Source: Streptomyces sp. 1222.5 (GTDB lineage: Bacteria; Actinomycetota; Actinomycetes; Streptomycetales; Streptomycetaceae). Taken from it: 64,000 nucleotides of DNA. The stretch spans positions 8,244,001 to 8,308,000 of the forward strand of contig NZ_FNSZ01000001.1 of the NCBI RefSeq assembly GCF_900105245.1, given 5' to 3'. This document shows, piece by piece, positions 57,558-64,000 of this stretch. The notes beneath the pieces are model-generated. The model had not been told where the DNA came from. It made no database searches and saw only the letters and a program-made list of their open reading frames with translations. The translations under genes were made by a program, and so were the position numbers. Numbering within the stretch: position 1 is the stretch's first letter; each line of letters opens with the position of its first letter.

Positions 57558-57803
57558 CTACTGCCCCTGCCGTAGATATCGGGCACCGCAGCTCCGGCAG
57601 AAGGGCTCCGCCGCGTCCGTGCCCCATGCCTCGGCGGGCCGGGCCTCGGAAGCGGGGTCGAGGTCGCGGCCGCACAACGCCCTGACCCCGCCCGTTTCGT
57701 CATGTGCCAGGTCGTGTCGCGGGCCTCGCCCGACCGTGGCGGCGTGCCCTCCGCGTACTCCGCGCGCAGTTCGAACTCCACAGCCCACCCTCGCTTTCCG
57801 CAC
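57558..57803 (-). CDS. Small zinc-ribbon-like protein, possibly frameshifted
   Basis: The C-terminal half reads GGVRALCGRDLDPASEARPA, EAWGTDAAEPFCRSCGARYL and ends RQGQ (TAG at 57558). The order LCG...FCRSCGA matches a small Streptomyces family with a presumed zinc site. In relatives the N-terminus contains a TTWHxT motif. Here TTWHMTK occurs only in the neighbouring frame (minus, near 57710), which suggests a one-base frameshift near 57690. The given start is simply the longest frame. Function unknown. Confidence 0.5.
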   Translation of the reverse strand: MRKARVGCGVRTARGVRGGHAATVGRGPRHDLAHDETGGVRALCGRDLDPASEARPAEAWGTDAAEPFCRSCGARYLRQGQ

Positions 57804-57877
57804 CCGCTGGTGCTGTGCGGTCAGTCTCGGAAACGCCGGGCGCGGACGGCGGCCCGTACCCGCACCCGCACCTGCGC

Positions 57878-58057
57878 TCAGAGGTCGATGACGCGCACCA
57901 CGAAGAACGCGGCGACCAACAGGCAGCCGAACACGATCAGGGACAACCAGAGGCGCGGGTGCTCCCAGATGCCGCCGTTGGGCCGCTCGGGGTGGGCCCC
58001 CGCCGTGGACCCCTCCACGGGGGGTGTCTCACCGGGAGGACGCAGTGACTCGGTCAT
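57878..58057 (-). CDS. DUF6480-family small membrane protein
   Basis: A 59-residue protein. The soluble N-terminus has the family motif LRPPGETPPVEGSTAG and the C-terminus is a single membrane helix, LWLSLIVFGCLLVAAFFVVR, ending VIDL. ATG 58057 has TGGAG upstream at five bases. DUF6480 proteins are common in Streptomyces and of unknown function. The start lies inside the end of a truncated upstream gene. Confidence 0.75.
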   Translation of the reverse strand: MTESLRPPGETPPVEGSTAGAHPERPNGGIWEHPRLWLSLIVFGCLLVAAFFVVRVIDL

Positions 58058-58193
58058 GATCACTCCAGGGTGGTTCGGTCGGTTCGTTCGGGGCCCACTC
58101 GCCGACGAAGATGCCCCAGCGGTCGGCGCGCTCCAGTCCCTCGGTCCTGCTGGAGGTGAGCCAGGAGACGAGCGACAGGCCGATCGAGCGCTA
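58029..58193 (-). pseudogene. 3' remnant of a small membrane protein gene upstream of the DUF6480 gene
   Basis: The minus frame reads RSIGLSLVSWLTSSRTEGLE, then RADRWGIFVGEWAPNEPTEP, and ends at TGA 58029-58031. The block 'SWxxSSRTEGLxRADRWGIFVGxW' is the body of a small conserved Streptomyces membrane protein that often ends 'PTFFALG'. Here the first helix is cut off near 58193 by AT-richer sequence (TAAGTCATACATATTTCGG), and the end is altered. The AT-rich stretch marks a breakpoint or a promoter. Confidence 0.5.
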
Positions 58194-58267
58194 AGTCATA
58201 CATATTTCGGGCGCACCTGCGCGGTCGGATGCACCACCGCCCCACCGAACGTCCCGTCCGCGAGGCG

Positions 58268-59413
58268 TCAGGGGGTGCCGGACGGCCCGTCACCGGCCAG
58301 CACCGCCACCGCTTCCCGCAGGCTCCGAGGGCGCCGTAGCTGGGTCTCGTGCTTGGCGGCACCCCAGCCCGGTCCGCAGACATGCACGGCCGTGTGTGTG
58401 CGGGCGCCACGCACGCCCCACCGCGTGGCCGCGAGGTGGCGGGCCAGCGCCAGGCTCGCGGTGGACCGGGACTGTGACCACAGGACCACCGCCGTGGATC
58501 CGATCCGCCGCACGGTGGCCACGAGGGCCTCGGCCGGAACGGCGCCGCCCAGCATGAGCACGGGCAGCCCCCGCTCCGCCAGCACGGCGCTCAGCGCCTC
58601 CAGCGGCAGGGTGTGCAACTCCCCGGGCATGCAGGCCAGTACGACGGGAAGCGCCTCCCCGCTCCGCCCCGGTGCCTGCGACGAGCGGACGTAGCAATGC
58701 CGCAGCGTCGCGGAGACGTGCCAGGACAGCAGGTGTTCGACCTCCACGTACTGGTCACCGGCCGACTCCCACTTGCGGCCCACCGCGTGCAGCGCGGGCG
58801 CCAGGATCTCCTCCCAGGCCGTGATGATCCCGTACGTCGTGACGGTCCGGTTCAGTTGCTCCTGCACCGCTACGGCGTCCAGCCTTACCGCGGCCCGTGC
58901 CAGACCCCGGCACTCCTGCCACACGCTGCCGAGCGGCAGCCCACCGCCGGAGCGCCCCGCCCCGGCCCCTTCGGACGCTTCGCCGCTCCCGGAGTCCTCG
59001 GACACCCGCCCGCCGTCGGGCGGCCGTTCGGCAGGGGAGGGCCACCCCGGAGCGGACGCCTGTCCCGTGGGGAGTTCTCCGGGAGACCCGGGCTCCACGG
59101 CGGGCCCCCGTCCTGCCGTGGACGTCGGCGCCCCGATGCCCTCCGGCACCGCGCGTCGCCTCGCGACCCTCGCCGCCTCGGCGGGTGGCACGCCGGCGGC
59201 GGTCATCCGGCACATGTCCTGCATCATGGCCACGTCGTCCGGCGACCAGCGACGGTGGCGCCCCTGTACGCGAGCCGCCGGGCCGAGCCCGTAGCGGCGG
59301 TCCCAGGAGCGCAGGGTCGTGGGGGAGACGCCCAGCTTCCGGGCCAGGAACCCGGTCGTCACGCCGGCTTCGTCACCGGGATGCTCACCGCTCCGCGATT
59401 CGGTCGTCGTCAT
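58268..59413 (-). CDS. litR: MerR-type regulator with C-terminal B12-binding-like domain (LitR/CarH family)
   Basis: A 381-residue regulator. The N-terminal MerR helix-turn-helix is TTGFLARKLGVSPTTLRSWD, then RRYGLGPAAR, near residues 18-47. A Gly/Ser/Pro-rich linker of about 60 residues follows. Next comes a helical cap with WESAGDQYVEVEH near 220-232, like the CarH W-x9-EH motif with one more spacer residue. The Rossmann-like half has LACMPGELHTLPLEAL, with the His of the cobalamin-ligand motif but Glu for Asp and Pro for Gly. In Streptomyces LitR uses adenosylcobalamin to control light-induced genes with LitS. The sigma gene is 36 bases upstream. Confidence 0.85.
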   Translation of the reverse strand: MTTTESRSGEHPGDEAGVTTGFLARKLGVSPTTLRSWDRRYGLGPAARVQGRHRRWSPDDVAMMQDMCRMTAAGVPPAEAARVARRRAVPEGIGAPTSTAGRGPAVEPGSPGELPTGQASAPGWPSPAERPPDGGRVSEDSGSGEASEGAGAGRSGGGLPLGSVWQECRGLARAAVRLDAVAVQEQLNRTVTTYGIITAWEEILAPALHAVGRKWESAGDQYVEVEHLLSWHVSATLRHCYVRSSQAPGRSGEALPVVLACMPGELHTLPLEALSAVLAERGLPVLMLGGAVPAEALVATVRRIGSTAVVLWSQSRSTASLALARHLAATRWGVRGARTHTAVHVCGPGWGAAKHETQLRRPRSLREAVAVLAGDGPSGTP

Positions 59414-59449
59414 CGTCCGGCCTCCAGAACACCCAGTCGACCGTCGTTC

Positions 59450-60067
59450 CTAAGCGGCACAGGAGACGAGCGCGTCCTCCTGGAGGCAGCGGCTCAGACG
59501 GTGCAGCGCACGCCGCTGGTGGCTCTTCACCGTCCCCAGGGGCCAGCCCGTGACCCGGGAGATCTGCGCCTGCGTGAGGTCTTCGTAGTAGGCGAGGTTC
59601 AGCACCCGGCGCTGCGGCTCGGTCAGCTCCGCCATCGACTCCCCGATCAGCACGCGGTCGAGCACGGTCTGCGGATCGGTGAGCGGCCGGCCGTCGTCCA
59701 GGGCGAGCAGGGAGGACGCCGTGGCCACCAGTTCGGTGCGGCGGGTGCGGGCCGTCAGCGCATCGGCGATCTTCCGGCGGGTGATGCCCACCAGCCACGA
59801 GGACAGTGAGCCCCGCTCCGGACGGAAACCGCCACGGCCGCGCCACGCGGCGAGGAAGACCGTCTGGGTGACGTCCTCGGCCTCGCAGGGGTCGCCGAGG
59901 GCGCGACGGGCGAGCGCCTGCACCAGCGTGCCCCACTCCCGGTAGACCTCGGCCAGCGCGTCCTCGTCGCCGGAGACGAAGCGATCGGCCACCTCAGCGG
60001 CACCGGAAGGGTGGGCGGCTTCCGGCGTGCGGCCGCAGTCGATGGGGACTGTCTGCGTAGTCGTCAT
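59450..60067 (-). CDS. litS: ECF sigma factor, LitS-like
   Basis: A 205-residue ECF sigma factor. Region 2 is DEDALAEVYREWGTLVQALA, then DPCEAEDVTQTVFLAAWRGR, and the -10 part SLSSWLVGITRRKIADALTA. Region 4 is LTEPQRRVLNLAYYEDLTQA, then QISRVTGWPLGTVKSHQRRA. ATG 60067 has GGGAG upstream. Its position directly before a MerR-B12 regulator is that of Streptomyces litS, which directs carotenoid transcription in light. No crt genes are in the window, so the target set here is unknown. A STAND ATPase gene is divergent from it, 261 bases away. Confidence 0.85.
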   Translation of the reverse strand: MTTTQTVPIDCGRTPEAAHPSGAAEVADRFVSGDEDALAEVYREWGTLVQALARRALGDPCEAEDVTQTVFLAAWRGRGGFRPERGSLSSWLVGITRRKIADALTARTRRTELVATASSLLALDDGRPLTDPQTVLDRVLIGESMAELTEPQRRVLNLAYYEDLTQAQISRVTGWPLGTVKSHQRRALHRLSRCLQEDALVSCAA

Positions 60068-60163
60068 GGTCGGCCACTCCCGTGCGAAGAACGGCACGTC
60101 CCGCGCTGTTCGCGGATCGCCGACGGTCACCTGTGGCTGTCCGTCCCTCACAGCCTCACGCCG

Positions 60164-60193
60164 AAACGATGCACCCAACAACCCGCATCGTTT
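60164..60193. promoter_or_regulatory. Inverted repeat with T-run in the litS/STAND divergent region
   Basis: AAACGATGC (60164-60172) and GCATCGTTT (60185-60193) are perfect 9-bp arms around 12 bases, with two more T residues after. It lies 97 bases upstream of litS and 136 bases upstream of the STAND gene. It may be an operator for LitR or another regulator. On the plus strand it also has the form of an intrinsic terminator or attenuator. Confidence 0.55.
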
Positions 60194-60328
60194 TTGCAGC
60201 GTTCTGGTCGCACCGTTCCCGCCCCGTACGCGGCAAACGGTGCACCGATCCCGCGTCCGCGGCGGGAACCGGGGCCCGTCCGTGACAACACCCCCCGTAC
60301 GGGTCACCGGACACGCCAGACTGTGCGA

Positions 60329-62359
60329 ATGCTGAACCGCTTCTCCGATGTACCGGACGACTTGATCGGCCGTTCGCACGAATCGGCCCTGCTCGCCGGA
60401 GGCCTGGGCGGGCGACGCGTCGTCACTCTCACGGGCGTGGGAGGCGTCGGCAAGAGCCGGCTCGCGCTCCACGCGGCCGACCATGTGCGGCGATCCGACG
60501 GGCGAGCGGTGGCATGGGCCGATCTCTGGCAGCTCCGGGACGACCGGCTCCTGTTACCCCTGGTGGCCGATTCGCTCGGCTTCGCCGACCACACGTACGG
60601 GGAACCGGTCGACGCCCTGGCCGGCTGGCTGAGGGGTCAGGACCTGCTCCTGGTACTGGACTCCTGCGAACACCTGACGAGCAGCTGCCGTGCCCTCGTC
60701 ACCCGGCTCCGCTCGTCGTGCCCGCGGCTGACCGTGCTCGCCACCAGCAGGGAACCGCTCGGTGTCAGCGGTGAACAGGTGGTCGTAATAGAGCCGTTGC
60801 CGGTCGACACGGATGCCGTGGACCTGCTGATGCGCCGAGCGGCCGCCCTGGGCGTGCCGCTCACCCGTCCCGAGGACCGGGTCACCGCAGCACGGTTGTG
60901 CCGATGGCTGGACGGCATTCCGCTCGCCCTCGAGATGGCCGCGGGCCAACTGGCCGGCGCCACCGTGGGCGAGGTCGAACACCACGTCCGCTCACGCATG
61001 GACCTCAGCGCGGCGACCTACGGTCCGGCGGCACCGTCGCACCAGCGCGCGCTGCGCACGACGATCGGCTGGAGCCACGAACTGTGCGAGCCGTCCGAAC
61101 GCCTCATGTGGGCCCGGCTCTCCGTCTTCCGCGGGCCCTTCGACGCCGAGGCGGCGCTGAACGTGTGTGCGGACGACACGCTCCCCACCGCGGCGGTGCG
61201 CGCCGGCCTGGACGCGCTGGAACGCAAGTCCGTCCTCACACGGCACGGCGACCGCCACCGCATGCTCGACACCGTCCGCGAGTACGGACACCTGTGGCTC
61301 GGCGAACTCGGGGAGGAACCGGAGTCGAGGAGGCGGCACGCGCGGTACTTCCAGGCGCGCGTGCGCAAGGCCGACGAGGAGTGGCAGAGCGCCGCCCAGA
61401 CGCACTGGTACCGGTGGATCGAGGACTGCCACGCCGATCTGTGTGCCGCGCTGGACCACTTGTCCTCGACCGGAGCGGCGGCGGCTCTCGACATGAGCGG
61501 CCGCCTCGGCTTCTTCTGGAGCTGCGGCGGGCACCTCCGGGAGGCCGCCGGGTACCTGGAGGACTGCCTGGCAGTCTGTCAGGCCCCTGCCCGGGTGCGC
61601 GTCAGGGCTCTGTGGGCGCTGGGCGTCACCCGCGTCCTGTGCGGTGACGGCGCCGCCGCGCGCGAACTGGCCGAGCGCTGCTCCTGGGAGGCCGACCGCT
61701 GCGACGACGCCGACGGGAGCCTGCGGGCCGCGTACCTGCTCGCGCTGATCCATCTGCTGGACGGCCGCCCCATGGCCGCCGGCCACACCGTGGACCTGGC
61801 GCTCCAGAGGGCCACGGGCTCGACGGATGTCACGGCGGCCACGGTGCTGTGCCGCCTGGCCCGGGTCTTCGCACTGACCGGACAGGGGTTCCTCGGTCAA
61901 GCGCGAACAGGCGCACTGGAGTTGCGTGCCGACTGTGCGGAGCGGGGGGAGTGGTGGGGCCGGTCCTACGCCGACTACCAGTTGGCGCTCATCGCGCTGT
62001 TCGAGGACCGGAGCACGGACGCCGTGGACCACGCCCGGTCCATGGTGGAGGGCAAGCACCGTATCGGTGACACGTTCGGCATGGCGCTCGGCCTGGACCT
62101 CTTCGCGGCCGCCCTGGCGGCGCAGGGAAGGGGCGAGCCGGCGGCGGCCGCCTACGCGCTCGGCGAGGTCCTGTGGAGCGCGGTCGGCCATCCTCAGCGC
62201 GGCACACCGGAGTTGGGCCCGGTGCGCGCACAGTGCGAGCGCGCCACCCGTGCGCTGCTGGGCGCCGAACGCTACGAGGCCGTGCTCGCGCAGTCGGCGG
62301 TGCGGGACCCGGAGACCGTACTCGGCGAGATCATGGGACCTTCCTGGCCGACGGCCTGA
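60329..62359 (+). CDS. STAND/NB-ARC-type ATPase with TPR-like repeats, no DNA-binding domain
   Basis: A 676-residue protein. The N-terminal P-loop ATPase has Walker A TGVGGVGKSRLALH near residues 35-48, Walker B LLLVLDSCEH near 108-117, the sensor segment VLATSREPLGVSGEQV and the GxP motif LDGIPLALEMAAGQL near 194-208. A winged-helix part ends near TVREYGHLWLGEL. The second half is TPR-like helical repeats (AARELAERCSWEADRCDDAD and others). Related regulators usually end in a LuxR or begin with a SARP DNA-binding domain, and none is present here. It is divergent from litS. The 3' end overlaps the MMPL gene by 29 bases. Confidence 0.88.
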   Translation: MLNRFSDVPDDLIGRSHESALLAGGLGGRRVVTLTGVGGVGKSRLALHAADHVRRSDGRAVAWADLWQLRDDRLLLPLVADSLGFADHTYGEPVDALAGWLRGQDLLLVLDSCEHLTSSCRALVTRLRSSCPRLTVLATSREPLGVSGEQVVVIEPLPVDTDAVDLLMRRAAALGVPLTRPEDRVTAARLCRWLDGIPLALEMAAGQLAGATVGEVEHHVRSRMDLSAATYGPAAPSHQRALRTTIGWSHELCEPSERLMWARLSVFRGPFDAEAALNVCADDTLPTAAVRAGLDALERKSVLTRHGDRHRMLDTVREYGHLWLGELGEEPESRRRHARYFQARVRKADEEWQSAAQTHWYRWIEDCHADLCAALDHLSSTGAAAALDMSGRLGFFWSCGGHLREAAGYLEDCLAVCQAPARVRVRALWALGVTRVLCGDGAAARELAERCSWEADRCDDADGSLRAAYLLALIHLLDGRPMAAGHTVDLALQRATGSTDVTAATVLCRLARVFALTGQGFLGQARTGALELRADCAERGEWWGRSYADYQLALIALFEDRSTDAVDHARSMVEGKHRIGDTFGMALGLDLFAAALAAQGRGEPAAAAYALGEVLWSAVGHPQRGTPELGPVRAQCERATRALLGAERYEAVLAQSAVRDPETVLGEIMGPSWPTA

Positions 62360-64000
62360 CATCGGGCGTGACGACGGGCGAGGCCTCCGTGCCCGCCGGA
62401 CGGCTCAGCCGGCCCGGCCACCACGCGGCGCGGCCCAGGTCCCGTACCAGGGCCGGTACCAGCAGCGAGCGGACCACCAGGGTGTCCAGCAGCACCCCGA
62501 ACGCGACGATGAACGCGATCTGCACCAGGAAGGCGAGCGGGATCACGACCAGTGCGGCGAAGGTCGCGGCGAGCACGACCCCGGCGGAGGTGATCACGCC
62601 ACCCGTGGCGACCAGTCCGCGTCGCACTCCCTCGCGTACGCCGTGCCGCAGCGACTCCTCCCGCACCCGGGACATCAGGAAGATGTTGTAGTCGACGCCC
62701 AGGGCCACCAGGAAGACGAATCCGTAGAGGGGTACGGACGGATCGGTGCCGGTGAAGCCGAGCGCGCGCTGGAAGACCAGGGCGGACACCCCGAGGGTGG
62801 CCAGGAAGCTCAGGGCCACGGTGGCCACCAGCAGGACCGGGGTCACCAGGGACCGCAGCAACCCGATCAGTACGACGAGGATGACGGCCAGCACCACCGG
62901 GACGATCAGCGACCGGTCGCGTTCGGCGGTCCGCTCGGTGTCATGACGCTGCGCGGTGAATCCCCCGACCAGAGCATCGGCGGACGGCACCGCGCGCACC
63001 GACGACCGCAGCCGGACCACCGTCTCCCGCGCCCCCTCGCTGTCCGCGCCGTCCCGCAGGGTGACGTAGAGAAGCACCCGGCCCTTCGCGACCCGTGCCT
63101 GCGGGGCGGAGCCGGGACGGCCGTCACGGGTCAGCGGCGCCACCGAGGCGACGCCCGGAGTGCGCCGCGCCGCCGCGGCGACCCGGGTGAGGCGGTCGGC
63201 CCGCGCCGTCACGAGCGTCGGATTGCCGGATCCGCCGGGGAAGTGCCGGGCCAGGGTCCGCTGAGCGGCGACGGACGGCGCGTCGTTCACGAAGATCTCG
63301 TCGAGTGGCACCCCCTTCGAGGCCAGCGTCGGGGCGGGCGCGGCGAGGGCGAACAGGGCCACCAGGCAGACGGCCCACACGCGGCGCGGGGTGCGGTCGA
63401 CCCGGCCCGCGACCCGCTCCCACAGCCGCCGGCCGCGCTCGCCCGGACCCTGCCGGGAAGGGTGCGCCGGCCAGTAGGCGGCACCCCCGAGCAGCGCGAG
63501 CACCGCCGGCAGGAACGTGATTGCGGTCAGCAGGGCGCACACGATGCCGATGGCGCCCACCGGTCCGAGAGCGCGGTTGTTGGTCAGATCGCTCAACAGC
63601 AGTGCCAGCAGACCCGCGGCGACGGTGGCGGCGCTGGCCACCACCGCACCCGCCGACCGTCGTACCGCGGCCCGCACCGCGGCGAAACGGTCCCGTCCGG
63701 CACCGAGTTCCTCCCGGTGCCGGGCGGTCAGCAGCAGGGCGTAGTCGGTGGCCGCGCCGATGACGAGGATCGACAGGATGCCCTGCACCTGACCGTCCAC
63801 GCGCACCACGCCACGGTCGGCGAGGACGTAGACCACGGCACACGCCACCCCCAGCGCGAAGACCGCCCCCAGGATGATCACCAGGGGCAGCAGCACACTG
63901 CGGTACACCGCCAGCAGGATGACCAGCACGGTGACCAGGGCCACGACCAGCAGCAGCCCGTCGATGCCGGCGAACGCGTCGGACAGGTCGGCCTGGCTCG
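62331..64000 (-). CDS. MMPL-family (RND-type) transporter, 5' end beyond the window
   Basis: About 556 C-terminal residues of a protein usually near 700. First set of helices: LVTVLVILLAVYRSVLLPLV, then the family signature GILSILVIGAATDYALLLTA with the conserved Asp-Tyr pair. An extracytoplasmic loop follows (PTLASKGVPLDEIFVNDAPS to QRHDTERTAERDRS). The second set includes the matching signature YGFVFLVALGVDYNIFLMSR. Such proteins export lipids, siderophores or toxic compounds using proton flow. The frame is open to the window edge. Stop TGA at 62331 lies inside the convergent STAND gene. Confidence 0.92.
   Translation of the reverse strand, partial: SQADLSDAFAGIDGLLLVVALVTVLVILLAVYRSVLLPLVIILGAVFALGVACAVVYVLADRGVVRVDGQVQGILSILVIGAATDYALLLTARHREELGAGRDRFAAVRAAVRRSAGAVVASAATVAAGLLALLLSDLTNNRALGPVGAIGIVCALLTAITFLPAVLALLGGAAYWPAHPSRQGPGERGRRLWERVAGRVDRTPRRVWAVCLVALFALAAPAPTLASKGVPLDEIFVNDAPSVAAQRTLARHFPGGSGNPTLVTARADRLTRVAAAARRTPGVASVAPLTRDGRPGSAPQARVAKGRVLLYVTLRDGADSEGARETVVRLRSSVRAVPSADALVGGFTAQRHDTERTAERDRSLIVPVVLAVILVVLIGLLRSLVTPVLLVATVALSFLATLGVSALVFQRALGFTGTDPSVPLYGFVFLVALGVDYNIFLMSRVREESLRHGVREGVRRGLVATGGVITSAGVVLAATFAALVVIPLAFLVQIAFIVAFGVLLDTLVVRSLLVPALVRDLGRAAWWPGRLSRPAGTEASPVVTPDVRPSARKVP

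Noticed and set aside
1..64000. CRISPR arrays, tRNA or rRNA genes and intact transposases
   Set aside because: No regularly spaced identical repeats, tRNA-like cloverleaf, rRNA segment or transposase motif was seen by eye. A short degraded element could be missed.

Overview
The window looks like a Streptomyces chromosome segment. The DNA is very GC-rich and GTG starts are common. Many starts carry GGAGG-type ribosome sites, and neighbouring genes are often joined by 4-base ATGA or GTGA overlaps. It holds actinobacterial small families (DUF6207, DUF6480, CsbD, DUF3618, a small zinc-ribbon protein) and the pairs SigK/RskA and LitS/LitR-like. Synteny with the S. coelicolor lit and osd region (SCO0193-SCO0204, from memory) suggests a chromosome arm. 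The many decayed genes fit that too: Orn/Lys/Arg decarboxylase, M48 peptidase, CsbD, persulfide dioxygenase and several 3' stubs.

Left part, 1-10 kb: an edge-truncated secreted protein, an MscS channel, an ECF41 sigma factor (SigJ type) divergent from a four-helix membrane protein, a PAP2 phosphatase, a holin-X/DUF3618 pair, a decarboxylase pseudogene and the sigK-rskA pair. At 9.3-15 kb a BlaI/M56 peptidase pair faces an operon of DedA, GT4, UppP and a GT-C membrane protein, with two BlaI-type operators between them. This looks like an envelope lipid-carrier module. At 15-27 kb lie a ChrB-MFS operon, an MpaB-like protein, an FG-GAP protein, a PhoX-like phosphatase, PhoU, TspO, and a GntR regulator with a fatty-acid-hydroxylase-like protein.

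Middle, 27-42 kb: two carbohydrate loci. The first is an importer in the order of E. coli ytfQ-ytfR-ytfT-yjfF (galactofuranose), a LacI regulator and a secreted GH2 enzyme with a PA14 domain. One 16-bp operator occurs in front of both the binding-protein gene and the GH2 gene. The second is a tight operon of NamZ-like muramidase, tandem GNAT, and an ABC importer (lipoprotein and two permeases, no ATPase), probably for cell-wall amino sugars.

Right part, 42-64 kb: an oxygen/redox-stress island with a DevR/OsdR-like regulator, a GAF-GAF histidine kinase, three CBS-BON proteins, two universal stress proteins, a zinc alcohol dehydrogenase, two pyridoxamine-oxidase-like proteins and a Crp-like protein. 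A palindrome GGGCC-N4-GGCCC recurs in its intergenic regions and probably ties them into one regulon. A persulfide-response cluster follows: CstR, three TACCCC/GGGGTA operators, a deleted persulfide dioxygenase, two rhodanese genes and a TSUP exporter, with several lesions. The window ends with LitS/LitR-like regulators, a STAND ATPase and an edge-truncated MMPL transporter.

Functions were assigned by reading motifs by eye. No database search was run.
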